Part shown: positions 21,889 to 33,526 of the stretch, piece by piece
Position numbering within the stretch: position 1 is the first letter of the stretch
How the letters are laid out: each line of letters starts with the position of its first letter
From: Polyporus tsugae
Taxonomy: Eukaryota; Basidiomycota; Agaricomycetes; Polyporales; Polyporaceae
NCBI GenBank assembly: GCA_024305745.1
Contig: JAHRBS010000010.1
Coordinates: forward strand, 2,983,501 to 3,047,500
Direction: 5' to 3'
DNA: 64,000 nt
Position numbers and translations under genes: made by a program
The notes under the pieces: model-generated
What the model saw: only the letters and a program-made list of their open reading frames with translations
What the model was told of the DNA's origin: nothing
Databases searched by the model: none

Positions 21889-22368
21889 ATGGCGCGCAGC
21901 AGTACGTATTCATTTAGATGAACGAATATCTACGGCTGACCCTGCGATTCCTCAGACACTCGCGTCGGCCTCAACAAGGGCCGTCCCACGACCTCCATCC
22001 CGAAGACGGTCCGCCCCAGCCAGCGCAAGGGGGCCCTATCTACACGCACCAAATTCGTGCGTTCAGTTGTTCGGGAGGTTGTCGGGTTCTCGCCGTACGA
22101 GCGTCGGGTTCTGGAGTTGTTGAGGAACTCCAAGGTACGTTTGCATAGTTCATCTCTTCCCGCACGCAACGCTCAATCTGCGATTACCTGGGCAGGACAA
22201 GAAAGCGAGGAAGCTCACGAAGAAGCGCGTAAGTGACGTCCTCTAGTCTGATATCGCTGCTGTTTGTTCAACGGTGTATGCGCATCACAGCTTGGCACTC
22301 TTCTCCGCTCGAAGCGCAAGCTCGAGGAGCTCAGCAACATCATCCAGGAGAGCAGGAGAGCGCACTGA
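21889..22368 (+). CDS. RPL36: 60S ribosomal protein eL36
   Basis: Four exons (21889-21901, 21956-22134, 22196-22228, 22291-22368) encode 100 residues, the normal length for eL36. The sequence reads [17 protein letters not shown], then [39 protein letters not shown] and a terminal IIQESRRAH. The first exon carries only 13 coding bases, a common arrangement in fungal ribosomal-protein genes. The protein is part of the large subunit near the exit side. Confidence 0.97.
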
Positions 22369-23670
22369 AAGGACGGTGTGCTAGGTGGAACACCACGATT
22401 GCCCTCTATCACTACTGCATGGTGCTATGCTACATGGGGCAGATTGGGCTCGTCGCCGTATGTGATCGTTGTAACTCTTTATGATACTATTCAGCACCGC
22501 GCATCTTCCATGCATGGCTGTTTGACATCGCACATCAGCACATTCTGGCAAGTTCGAATGTCAAGGGTTGCGATAATCCGAAGCTCTTGTATGGCTACCA
22601 GTGTGCACGTTATCCACACCTAGGCTTGGTCTCGTCGAAAGTCTGACTGTATGTCATTTTCTGCACGGGTCGACACGGATCTGGTGTGGCATTTCTTAGC
22701 AAGAATTTAGAAGAGTAAGGCCTAGGTTGGCTGCAGTTGATGTCGATCTCCAAATTGCAAAGCAAAATCAACCGAGCTTGTAGCGATCTGCTCCGTCGGC
22801 CAGGGATCACTAGTCACTCCCGGACCTCCCTCATGCGAAGCATTGAAATATTGATCCTCAAATGTTAGAAAAGCCATTTATACGAGAAGAAATAAGGATG
22901 CTGCGCAGATTTTGAGAGCTGGATCGTTACCGAGGTGGGACTGTCTACATCGTCTGTCTACATACGGCCGGGGGTCGCGGTGTGGTAACGCTAGCGCTCA
23001 TCAGCAGCAAAAGCTCTCGGAGGCTCCGGGGCCCAGAAACGTAGCGCTCGGCATCGACGTGGACTTCCAAATCGGCTGCAGCCGACGTGGTGTCTTGTCC
23101 GATTCCTCATCGATTCCTCATCAACATCGCCCAGGTGCGGGCAGCTGGCATCGGAGTGTGTCCTCTCTAGTAGCCGCTTACTCATGTTCGATTGCGCGTC
23201 CTCAATGACGAACGATGTAGGCCGGCTATTGGTTTGATCGCTGGTGGCCCAGGCCCCGGGAGATGTGGTTTGCGCGTCTAGCCGAGGTCTTCCCAAAGTC
23301 CTGAATCCTGATCCTCCTGAAAGTTACGGCCGTCTGACAAGAGGACTGACAGTTGGCTATGATTGAGCCTCGATGTCTATGACCACAGAGCATATATTAG
23401 TACTTCAAGCGAAGCGAGGGAAGGACTGAACTGGGACTGAGCCAGCGTCGGGAGCGGGCGCGGAAGGGTGAAAGCATGAAGACGTAAGCAACGATTATTC
23501 GCCTGAATCGGGCCGGGAGGATATGTCCTGATATGGGAAGACGGTGATGTCGGCAAGGGGGTTAGACAGAAAAATAATCAAAGAAGATGTTGGAGGATGG
23601 GGCGCTGATATGTATACGGACCCATACCAACCCCAGCGTCCTGCTCCGAGTCCTCCTCTGTCTTCTGGCC
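22369..23670. other. Intergenic region, about 1.3 kb
   Basis: No gene is supported. A perfect 11-base tandem duplication (GATTCCTCATC) lies at 23101-23122. The last 200 bases become pyrimidine-rich before the next start. An in-frame ATG at 23587 would extend the following protein by 28 residues; I preferred 23671. Confidence 0.45.
23101..23122. repeat. Tandem duplication of an 11-mer
   Basis: GATTCCTCATC occurs twice in direct succession in otherwise unique intergenic sequence. It is too short to classify. Confidence 0.8.
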
Positions 23671-25217
23671 ATGTCCTCCTCCCTCTGTCCCCCTGCCCCT
23701 CCTCCCAACCGGCACCGCGCCTCCTCCACCAATGTCCGCCCCCCGCTGACCCTCGCCTCCTGTGGGCGTCGACGGTCCAGTTCTCTCGTCGATCGCCCTC
23801 AGTCACCCACCCAGTCTTGCCTTTCGCCCGTTCCCCCAACACCACGGAGCGCAAGAGATGTCCCTGCTCTCTCCCTCTCCATTCCGTCCTCTTTGTCGAC
23901 GCGAGAGCAAGAGAAGTCTACGCCACGGTCAAAACTGGCCTCCATGCTCACCCACTGGTCCCATTCCTTACATCTGTCAACCGACCAAAGTTTCCCCTCA
24001 ACACCGTCCACCCCACTGCACAGTCGCTCGAGTACCGATGACTCATCAATTCTTCCCATGTCCGCGTCCCCAACGCGTTCGTACTTTGGGGATATCTCGT
24101 TCCCCGAGAAACCCCAAGTGAAGGTGAAGGCTCGTCTGTGGGAAGGGCATCCATCAGTGCGTCTTCTGCCTAACTGCTCTCGTGATGTGTTCGTGACGGT
24201 CCTCGCGACTTTCGTGTGTTCGCATCGAACAGGTCCACACGCCGGTGCTTTTCGTGCTCACTCTCTTCCCATTGTCGACGGCGCTGGTCGTATTTTGCAT
24301 GACAACTCTTCCCATCACTTCCGCTTGGCCTCGGACTCTCCCCGATCTCGCTCAGCTAGGGAGAGAACTCCATGGCTATACGCAAAGCGGCCCTCTCTCA
24401 ATCGCGCACGTTGTCGGTGTCATCTCCGTAGTTACCGTCTGGATGCACAGTTGGTCCGTGCCCGGTAGCGTGTTGGCGGTGAGTGCTTTGCGCTGCGTGC
24501 TATGCGCTCATATCTGACGTTTGTGACACGCAGAACGTGCTCGCTGGAGCGCTCTTCCCACCGGCGCTCTCGATCGTACTCCTGACATTACTCACTACTG
24601 TGGGGTCTCTGTCAGCCAGTTGCCTAGCCGCGCCTCTCGGGCCGTTCCTCACCCAGTTCTTTCCCCGCCCTCTCGCAATGACGCGCTCGGTCTTGGAAGG
24701 TGGCGATGCCAAGGCCGACAGCTCTGCGGCATGGGTGCGACTGTCGATCCTCCGGCTCATTGGCGTCGTCCCATGGTCAGGCATTAACATTGCTTGCGGT
24801 GTCTGTGGAGTTGCCGTCTGGGATTGCTTCCTCGGTGCCTTGATTGGATCTCTCCCGTGGACGGCTGTGACTTGCCAAATCGGTGACATCCTCCAGACAC
24901 TGGCCACAAATCCCCTCCCAACATCACAGTCGGTTCAGTCGATCCTGACGTCACCCCAAATAGTGATGAAGCTCGCGCTGCTCTCTTTCCTCTCGCTCGC
25001 GCCGATTTTGGGCCGGAATCATCTGCGAGCCTGGTTGTCGAGGGAGACGCCTATGCAGCAGCTGACTTCTGACTCCGCGGAAGAAAGGGCGAAGCGTTGG
25101 GCCTGGGTCAAGGAGTGGCGGAGCCGAATCCGATCTGCATCTCGGTCGCGCACACGGGACCAATCGGAGAAGGAGCTCGAGGCTCTTATCAGGGAGAAGG
25201 ACAGTCTACCTTTGTGA
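23671..25217 (+). CDS. Tvp38/TMEM64-DedA (VTT domain) membrane protein
   Basis: Three exons in phase 0 (23671-24156, 24233-24478, 24534-25217) encode about 471 residues. The first 160 are Ser/Pro-rich and probably cytosolic. A hydrophobic core follows with the VTT/DedA features: a segment with WMHSWSVPGSVLANVLAGALF, a loop, then RLSILRLIGVVPWSGINIACG and the FLGALIGSLPWTAVTCQIGD segment, with a last helix KLALLSFLSLAPILG. The C-terminal tail is basic and charged. Eukaryotic VTT proteins sit in Golgi/ER membranes and some are lipid scramblases; which role this one has is not visible. It is convergent with the FEX gene. Confidence 0.88.
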
Positions 25218-26184
25218 ACGGTCTCGATTTATATTCCCCAATCCCGGCCCCTACCCGTCACTGGAGGTGCACAGGCTGCATGCCGATCCGCTAACGTGCC
25301 CTGGCCCTGTCACGTCCTCGACCACTTTCCCGCACATAGACCTTCGTGCTATTGCTATGCGCCGTGCAATGGACTACACGCCACACTCACGACTAACACA
25401 CCTAATGACGACTCTTTTCTAATGACTACTAGACGATCCACAATGTTCCAACCTACCACTGCCTCCCATCTTCACCACAGGCTCCGGCAGACGCGCTCTG
25501 CCCTCCCAAAACCGGCATTCGCACACTACCGTTGCCATCGTTGTGGCCTTGCCCTTTGCTTCTTCTCACCACTCCAGGTGGTACCTCGCTACCTTACTTT
25601 GACAAGCATCCACTGCATATATCCTAATTCATCTCGCACCGCACACATCTGCACAGTGCTCCATTTATTTATTCATTCTCGCGCCGCCATACCATTCTTC
25701 CACTGCACACGTCCTTCGCCTTGCAATGTCCCGCCACCACATTCTAGTCCGTTCCTACCTGCCATTCCCCCTATTCCCCCGCATATCATTTTTTTTTTCC
25801 TTTCGTGCACGCATCTATTGTTTTGGCTCTGTATCTATGCCTTTGCTTACCCGGATCCGGCTCTTCTGGTTTGTGTTTGCGTGTTTATTCGCTTCATACG
25901 GGGACGCGTAGCGTAGCATCGGACGCGGGCTCGCCGCCCGACCGCACTGTAGTCTTCAACCATCGACGACTTGTATATTACTTTCTCGGGTATTACTTAC
26001 ACTCGACGTACATCTCATCACAAACAACTGAAAACAGTGACCGTGCATAACATCCTCCTCGTGTGCTGTGCAATCTCCTATTTCGCTGATACGCCACGTA
26101 AACTAGGCTCAATCTCAAGGTATAGGATGGACATCATCTATAGCGAGACTGTCCGTCGAGAAAGAAAGGTACGGTAATCACAGT
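25218..26184. other. Convergent intergenic region
   Basis: Nearly 1 kb between two convergent genes. It is pyrimidine-rich with a T9-type run near 25790. Long open frames in the first half are Cys/His/Ser-rich, have no motifs and look like readings of 3' UTR sequence. Confidence 0.45.
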
Positions 26185-27567
26185 CTAATGTTCAAAATGG
26201 CACGTAATTTGTCGACTGACATGCCCGACCCCGAGAGACGGCCCGAGGACGACGGCGATTAAGATTTGGGCGACCAGCCAACTGAGGACGGCGTACAACC
26301 ACGCCGGCCGCGGGGGCAGGGCGTCGACCTCGGCCGCGAACGTGCTCACGGTCGTCAGACACCCGCAGTATCCGTCGGCGAGGCCCTGCAGCACGTCGCA
26401 GGCGTTCCCGCCCAGCGGCCCCGGGTGCTGTATGCTCCGGAGGACTTGGAACGTGGCGAGCAGGGCGGTGCCGACCATATTGGCGGTGAACGTGCCGAGG
26501 GGGAAGAGGCGGAGGCGCGGGTTGAGGAAGACGGAGAGGAGGTAGCGCGAGAGCGTGCCGGGGAAGGAGAAGAGGAGCGCGGCGGTCACTTCGTGTCGGA
26601 AGCGGGGCGAGAGGCGGAAGTACACCGGGTAGGCGGCGGCGTAGACGAGGACTGAGAAGACGGAGATGGCGTAGCGGATGGGCCGGGAGGGCGGAGGGAG
26701 GGTGGGGATATATGGCAGGAACAATTTGGAGAGGTGTGCGCCGAAGGTGACGGCGGAGAGGGAGATGGCGAAGGTGAAGATGGTCTTCCCGATGCCGTCT
26801 ATTGCCTGTGTATGTATGGGCTCAGCGCATGTCGTGTGCGGGAATGCACTCAGGCAGAGCACCTACGTCTCGGAACCAGTCGCGGTCGGACGCTGTGCCA
26901 TTTATCCAGGACTCGAACACGTCTAGTTGCCACCCGGAGAAGGTGGTGAGGGATCCACAAAACCCCGTGGTGAGGCCGGTGTATAGCGGACCATAACTGC
27001 CCATCGAACCCATTCAGTTGTTTCACACGAGCACAACGGCAGAATAGTCACTTACAACCGACCTATAGGCTCCTTCAACCCCAGCGCAAAGCCCATCACG
27101 AGGCAGCCCAACCCTTGTATCCAGGCAAGCGGGAAGATCTCCCTGCCGTCGTACGTCGTGATGGCCTGCAGCCCCAGTCTTGCAAGCACACCGAATATCG
27201 ATGCGGGCATAAGCATTGCAATCACTGGGAACGACAATGGCTTGTAGATTTTGGACGGGGGAAGCTTCTCCTCCTCGCTTGGGGGCCGGTCGATGGACGC
27301 GAGGGACCCCGCGTCCCCTACCGATTGGTGGTGGGCGAGTATCGTACCGACATCGCTGCGGCGTGCCCGTAGACCGCTGATCCTCCTCCGGGAAACATTG
27401 GAATTCTCTCCCAAGGTGTTCTCCTTATCTACGCTTGCTGGACTGTGGTCCGTTTGGTGTGGCTGACCAGGTTCCGCATCTGTATCTTTGCCGCCAAGCG
27501 CAGGCTGGGGTCGGGTCTTCATCTCAGGATTGACTAAGCCTCCAAGACCCGCGGCGTCGCTAAGCAT
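26185..27567 (-). CDS. Fluoride export channel FEX (twin CrcB domains)
   Basis: Plasma-membrane fluoride exporter of about 420 residues in three exons (27056-27567, 26867-26996, 26185-26805). The first 105 residues are polar. Two CrcB-like halves follow. The first contains GLTTGFCGSLTTFSGWQ, the second GLADGYCGCLTTVSTFAAEV, each a Gly-rich turn followed by the Thr/Ser track and Phe used in the fluoride path. A linker helix joins them, giving the single-chain antiparallel arrangement known for eukaryotic FEX. Several hydrophobic helices are evident, for example FPVIAMLMPASIFGVLARLG and ILIAVVLGPSLGV. The start ATG at 27567 is the first in frame. Confidence 0.93.
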
Positions 27568-29890
27568 AGCTCCACCAGCCTAAGAGATGGTGCAGAGGTG
27601 CAGAAGAGGGAGGGAGCGGAGGGGATAACCATGTTACAGGTGATCATGAGTAGCGCGAAAGCATTCGTCCGAGTCCGTGCGGCATGTCAGCGCTAGAAAT
27701 AGCGCTTGGGCGTCTGTTTACAATGCAATTGCCAGCAGTGTGACTGACCTGTGCAGTGGCTAGCATCTGCGTTCACAAAGGCACCTCCAACTGTCAGGGC
27801 GTTCCACATAATGCGAACGGCACCAGAATTGCTATTACTACCTTCGCAACGACACCGCAGGATTTTTGCTCGTACTCGGGCCTAGCTGAATTCACTCAAT
27901 ACAGCTTGAGCTACTGACACTGTATATAACGTCCGCGCTCTCTAGGCACCATTTCCATACTCTTTCTCAGTCCGAGTAGGTTCGCCTTCCGAAAGGATCC
28001 TGTGGAAAGGTGAGCGGCCCGCTCGGATATCCTGTAGTGCCGCACATCTCACTAAACATGGCATTGGCACTGTTCAGCATGCATTGTTTTGTAGCCGGAG
28101 GATCGCATGGTACAAGCCTCGCCCTGAGGCTGGGACTGCCGTCACACCAAGCGTGGCGTGGCACTGGAACTAGGAACACCTGGAGAATGCGTTGGGCTGG
28201 CCAGTGAGGACGGGCGCGCCGGCGAGAAGGTTCTGTCCTGCCCGCCGCCGCCCTGCTGACAATGTTTCGCACTTGGTTCGCACGCTGAAAGCTCGCTCGT
28301 CCGATGCCTTCTTTTTTCCGCAGAAACCGCCTACAAGCCTGGCTTCTCTGTTGAACAGAGCGAGACGTCGATCAGAACTAGCATCGCGATCCCTATCTGC
28401 GCTCAGGTATCAAGTTGCTCCTCCCGTGAGCGGACGGACGGACGACGCTCTTATCGAATCCTTGCAGGCTACGTCGAAGGAAACCGTCGACCAAGGCTTG
28501 GAAGGCAAACCGTCTTCTGCGCTTCGACCTCGCCTCGACTCACAGTAGCCACGACAGACTAGCAAGGCGGCCATAAACGTTTAAACCCCTGCCTTCACTC
28601 CTCGAGGTAACCAGTCGTAGCTCCAAACACCCCTAATATTTGTGCTGATCTCGCTCCGTAGGATCGATAAGCATTCCCTGCCAGTAACTTACCAATGTGC
28701 TCCAGAGGCATCGAGGACGATCAAACCAAAAGTCACCCTCGAAAGCAAAGAAGATACGGATATCGTATAGTGGTTCGATGCCTGTGGGATACGAGTGGCC
28801 ATTCATTCCATCCGATACCGGAGCTCTAACTGACAGACAGAGAGGCGAGTCCGATTTCGCGGTCGACTTCCTCTACCATGTGTTCCGAAATTCACGTACG
28901 GACTCGTGGCCGCGGAATTGTGACGGGTGGATGTTATGCATGGTTCGATTGGTTGTGTGGGTCAGCTTCCCGCTTTGTTCCGCATTCGGAATTCAGTCTC
29001 GTTTATAGGTTTGTCCGTCTATCCGACGGATGCCGGAGACCGTTGACTACATGGTCATCAGTCAGAGGAAGGAACATCGAAGATGCCAACGGGCCAGAGG
29101 GATTCGATGCACCTCCTGTGATGGCGCACATCTGCCTGAGGCAGGACCGCCTTCTCTTGTTTGTATAGCTTCATCTTCCATACGGTGATGGAAACAAACG
29201 CTTGCTATTCGATGCAAAGATATCACCAGCCGTATACATTGGATCGGATGTGAGGAGGCGCGAAGCTCGTATTCTACGAAGCGTCAAATGACGAAAGTAC
29301 AAGCATTATAACCTCCCTTCTCGGTATTTCTCTTGGTCCTGCCATTTAGCAACTCGACGTCTGGGAGCGTGTAGGTTGCCTGGGTAAGAAATGGACCGAC
29401 ATGTAAGTAAGGAGGAACGCGCTGTGCGATGGCGACGCTGAAAAACCGGTGTGTTCAGGGCAGGCGTTCGGTGCGGGCCGCGTTTGAATCTGCCGCCGGC
29501 TGGAGGGCGCTCATCGTCATTAATACTGTATGCGCTCTGGCCCGCGAGACCGAGTGCCGGGCGGGAACTAAGCGGGAACTTGAAATGGCTGGAGCTCAGT
29601 GCCTCTGTTCTCCTTGCGACCCGCACTGACAGGCCGACCCGTCGCAGTCTGAAACTCTCGACCCTTCGAGCGTTGATCCCAGCTGCCCCGGATCGCCCCT
29701 GACAGCCCTGCCGCTCTCTGTCGTCACTCGACTATGAAAGCGGCCTGCCGTCCGCATACCAGCCACCGTTCCCCGATTGAACCCTCCGAGTCCGAGGCTG
29801 CTTCCCCTCCTTCGTCCCAATAACCTCTCCCAACCGCAGTCCCAGGCCTTTCATCCCCTACGCTCCTTACACCCCTATTCCGCCCCAACC
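27568..29890. other. Long intergenic stretch, 2.3 kb
   Basis: This is the longest gap without a supported gene. A stretch at 28325-28548 looks exon-like: it follows a strong pyrimidine-rich acceptor (TTCTTTTTTCCGCAG) and encodes a polar frame from KPPTSLASLLNRARR to a TAG, but I could not find a matching first exon. The rest has no motif, tRNA or repeat that I can name. It may hold a non-coding transcript, a decayed gene or long regulatory regions. Confidence 0.4.
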
Positions 29891-30473
29891 ATGTCAATCG
29901 TTTGCGAGCGTCGTCCCACCGCTGCCCTCCCCTGTGGGTACTGGGTCATCTTCGGCCTCTACGAGCCGATGCTATCTATCTCTGGCTTCGTTGGAGCCCT
30001 CGCGGACCCCAAGAAGGTGAGCAGCACTGCATACACTCCATCGAACCATCGCCGACCTATCTGCAAAGGCCCACGATGCCCAGGCCCCTTGGCCCTCCGG
30101 CAGCGCCCCTCCCGATCCCCTCGCCAGGGCCACCCAAGTCACCATGCTCCAGCTCGCACACGTCGTCGGCCTTCTCGGCCTCATCAACTTCTTCGTGCTC
30201 GGAGCGGCGCGCAAATATCTCTTCGCACAGCCCGTGCTGCAGGAGAAGATCGTCGGAGCGCTCCTCACACCCCTCCTTATCGCCGACGTCGTGCACCTCA
30301 GCATAACCTGGTGGGCCTTGGGCGAGAGCCGATGGCAATTCTGGGAATGGAGCGGCCTGCTCTGGATCACTTTCCTCACAGGCTTGAGTTTGCTCGTACC
30401 GAGGGCAGCATGGCATCTGGGGATTGGGAGATACGTCGACAGACGCGATGGACAAGCTTATAGAAAGGCGTGA
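29891..30473 (+). CDS. Small fungal membrane protein, DUF7704-like
   Basis: Two exons (29891-30016 and 30069-30473) encode 176 residues. Four hydrophobic segments are visible: around WVIFGLYEPMLSISGF, LAHVVGLLGLINFFVLGA, LLTPLLIADVVHLSITWW and GLLWITFLTGLSLLVPRA. Layout and motifs (an N-terminal Pro/Glu segment, a YLFAQP-type loop) resemble the fungal DUF7704 family, whose function is unknown; this naming is from memory. It is convergent with the COX18 gene. Confidence 0.72.
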
Positions 30474-30816
30474 GCGGTTGGACTTCTTGGTAGTGTATTA
30501 TAGGGACGCTCGGTTTGCTATACTCTACAATGCTCGATATTCCTACCATAAGGGTGCATGGAGGTCTTGCGCAGGAATACGGATCTGGACAGGAAATGAA
30601 ATCAGTTTACAACTCTTCACACTTGGTGGAGGTGCGGGCTCGTCATATTAGATCAAGAACGAATCACTGGGAACCGCAAGTTCCGTGAGAACATACCATG
30701 CGGCTCCATCGCATACCACTTTCTAGTCATTCGAGCAGCACGAGGACAGAAACAAGAACTCACCTTGCCGGTATCGACCCCGTCGGCGTACGCTAATTCT
30801 ACCAACACGGCACTCG
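30474..30816. other. Convergent intergenic region
   Basis: About 340 bases of 3' UTR sequence between two convergent genes; nothing else was seen. Confidence 0.5.
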
Positions 30817-31982
30817 TCAGGCCGACTGTGTCGCTTTCGGTCCGGTCGCAGTCGGTGGCACCACACGCTTGCGCCGCCTCATGTCCCAATAGTCCAAAGC
30901 CCAAGACTGGAACAGCCCAAACGTCGCGGACGTTACCCAGTACAGCTGCACACTCTGCAAAACGGGCACGCACGGGCCCACATGCTGTCAGCCACCGCCG
31001 CTCATCGATCGCACGCGCAGCAAGCGAGAGCAAGAACGAACGAACGGACTCACCCCAGGGACCATGGCCGCAATCAGGATCCTGCCGACGGACAGCAGCC
31101 TCAGCGCGCTCTGGGAGATCTTGCCTGGCTCGAGTACCTGCTCGCCCCTCGCGCGCCGCTCCGCCGTCCACTTCGCGACCTGCTGCTCGCGCTGGAGCGC
31201 CTCGGCGCTCGCGAACCAGCGCGAGCTCTCGACGTTCGCGAGCGTGATGATGCCGAGCAGGATGGGGAGCGTCGCGGTCGAGTCCGCGTGCGCGAGCGAG
31301 GTGAGGGTGAGGAACGCCTCCGAGTCGAGCACGGTCGGAGCCGCCGAGGCCGCCGAGAGCACCCAGCTCGTGCCTGCGAACAGGGGGAGCTGGCTGACGG
31401 CGGGCAGGAGGATCGTCAACATAGGGGAGGCGTTGTGTTCCGCGAGGAGCTCCTTCCGGCGTTTGGTCGCCTGCACGACTTGGTGAGCGCAGGCAAGCCA
31501 GATGACATGCTCGTACACGTACCAGTGGTTGGGTCCGTTTGTTAACTTCCGCGATGACTGCCTTTTTATCTCCCCTGAAGCCGGTCTGTTTCATGTCGTG
31601 CTGAACTTGCTTGTGAATAGCAGGCATTTCAGTCTTCAGCTGAGGGATGACGACGGTTTCTGCGCGCCATTGCCGGTTCTTAGCCTAAAATGAGCGTGTC
31701 AGGGATGCATGTGGTGATTCCAGGCATGATATGACCTACCCAGATAGAGAAAGGGACGGTGAACGCAAGTCGCGTTACGACGGTGACCAGGATAATTGTA
31801 CATGAGTATGGTGGCCAATCTGGAGGGTAAGGCAGCGCAGTCGCTAAGTCCAGGAAGCCCTCCGATAAGCTATGTATGGCTGGGGAGAGGAATGTCCTGC
31901 GGGGTGGATAACATCGTGAGGTGTAGCGAGCTGGGCGAAGAGAGGGTCGTAAAGTTGCCAGAGCAGTCCTGGTGGAAAGCAT
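30817..31982 (-). CDS. COX18: Mitochondrial inner-membrane insertase COX18 (Oxa1/YidC family)
   Basis: Four exons in phase 0 (31740-31982, 31523-31684, 31054-31470, 30817-30954) encode about 319 residues. A basic, Ser/Arg-rich N-terminus (MLSTRTALATLRPSLRPARY) fits a mitochondrial presequence. The Oxa1 core follows: TIILVTVVTRLAFTVPFSIW, the matrix helical hairpin QLKTEMPAIHKQVQHDM, LTILLPAVSQLPLFAGTSWV, then LPILLGIITLANVESSRWF and a last helix VQLYWVTSATFGLFQSWAL. The family knowledge is that Cox18 inserts the Cox2 C-terminal tail. COX18 rather than OXA1 is favoured by length and the short C-terminus. Confidence 0.88.
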
Positions 31983-32273
31983 TCTGTGACGTCCCAACCC
32001 CAAGCGCCCGCGAACGTGGGCGCGTCAATCCCCCACTTTCTGAAGATTGACGGTGACAGCGCTTGCGCTTGCGCTCACTGCTCACGAGGATATGTCGCAC
32101 ACGCTCGAAGTCCGCTTTTGAAGTTTACAACGCCCAGAGACTAGCATATCAAAGCGAGTGTACATGTCGTGCGTGTGCTATAGGACATATCATAGTCATA
32201 GGACTGCCAGACTCCCCTCGCTGAAGACTCCAGTAGTCCGCCCTCGACCTCCACCAAGAGCCTCTCCAACTAA

Positions 32274-33068
32274 TTAGAAGGTGAGCTGATGCGGGAACTG
32301 GCCCTTTGAGAGGCCGAAGGTCGCCTTGATGTACTTGTCGAGGTATTGGGTCTTCTTGATCGCAGCGACGACGGCAGCATCAACTGCCTTCTGGTCTGCC
32401 GCCTTTGACTCGGGGAAGGTAGCCTTCTTGGGCTTGCCCTCCGAGAAGAACTCCTCCTCCGCAGAGCGAGAGCCCTTGGCGGCGGGCTTCGCGAAGTACG
32501 CGTCGTTGATTTTCTCGTCAACCTAGACCACGTCTGTCAGTATGGAGCGGAAACTGACCGAACCCAAAATACACGTCATGTAGAGTGCAGAAAGAGAACG
32601 CACCTTGAAGTCACCAAGGTCGACTTTGGTAGAGCTGGCAATCACGTATGCTTGGTTCACCCTCCTGAGGGGAACGCCGTTGACCTTGTAGGGTCCGGTG
32701 ACCAGCAACAAGCCGCTCGCCAACTGCTTCAAGAACACGACGCGCTTCCCCCGGAAGCGACCCGCGAGGAGGATGAGGACGGAGCCGGGTGTAATGGAGG
32801 AACGGAGGCTCGCAGGCTTGGGGGCTTTCCTGCTCTTCTTGGGTTGGCGGACGTCTTCCGCGGGGTAGAATCGGGGCGCCTTCTGGGTAGGGACGGCACG
32901 AGTCGAGCTGTTCTTGTCGCCACCGACGGTCGCCTCCTTTGTCGCGGGAGCCTCAGCCGCAGCGGGCTTCTCGGATTTTTTCTGGCCCTTGTAGAGGCCG
33001 CGGCGGGCGAAGACGGAGGAGCGGGAGAGGCGACCGACGCTGGGGACGAGTTCCTTGCTGCGGGCCAT
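32274..33068 (-). CDS. RPL6: 60S ribosomal protein eL6
   Basis: Coding exons 32604-33068 and 32274-32522 give 237 residues. The Lys/Ala-rich N-terminal extension is followed by the eL6 core: [28 protein letters not shown] (read in two parts), [20 protein letters not shown] and a C-terminus with [21 protein letters not shown] and [10 protein letters not shown]. The ATG at 33068 directly follows an AG acceptor, so a non-coding first exon is likely (see the leader intron). Confidence 0.96.
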
Positions 33069-33263
33069 CTGCGAGTGCGAAGAAAAGGAGTGTCAGCGGG
33101 AGGCGCGACGATACGTTCACCATGCCAGTCCTGGGTACATCCATCCGTCCCACCTCCCATCCAGCCCAATCCACCTCCATTCCGCCAGCCAAACTTCCCA
33201 CAAACAATCCAGCGCATCCAGGACGTCCATCCAGAGGTTCGTAGAGCGAGGAAACGTACTCAC
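33069..33263 (-). other. Probable 5' UTR intron of RPL6
   Basis: The minus strand shows a GTGAGT donor at 33263 and an ACTCGCAG acceptor directly before the ATG, an intron of 195 bases. Leader introns are common in ribosomal-protein genes. No transcript supports it here. Confidence 0.6.
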
Positions 33264-33526
33264 AGCGTTGAGGTTGGTCTTGAAGTCGATGGGCCTTGTT
33301 GATTCCCGGCGCAGTTTTGGGAGACACACCTTGCACGCCGGCGGCTAGCTCACCCGATATGGCAATCAGGCGTCTCCTCTATGGGCGTCTATGAGGTATA
33401 TGATAGCACAAGGTTAACGTTGCTGACTCGGAGTCATTTGAACATGAGGTTGGTGACGCAGCCTTCACTGCTCACTGACCCGACCGCGACGTATACACCC
33501 CCAGGTCATTGTATTTCTAGAGTGTA
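33264..33526. promoter_or_regulatory. Divergent promoter region of RPL6 and nucleotidase genes
   Basis: A 263-base region between the RPL6 leader and the start of the nucleotidase gene. It contains an inverted TGACTC pair at 33424-33436. Confidence 0.5.
33424..33436. promoter_or_regulatory. Inverted pair of TGACTC half-sites
   Basis: TGACTCGGAGTCA carries TGACTC on both strands around one central base. This resembles a bZIP (Gcn4/AP-1-like) target with wide spacing. Binding is unproven. Confidence 0.35.

Noticed and set aside
25230..25916. 206-codon frame after the Tvp38-like gene
   Set aside because: A Cys/His/Pro/Ser-rich reading of pyrimidine-rich 3' sequence, with several frames open at once and no hydrophobic pattern or motif.
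28740..28830. tRNA-like GTATAGTGGTTCGATGCC
   Set aside because: It resembles a D-arm and T-loop fragment, but no acceptor or anticodon stem can be formed around it.
32652..33302. 216-codon frame on the + strand over RPL6
   Set aside because: Antisense to conserved eL6 coding sequence and its leader.
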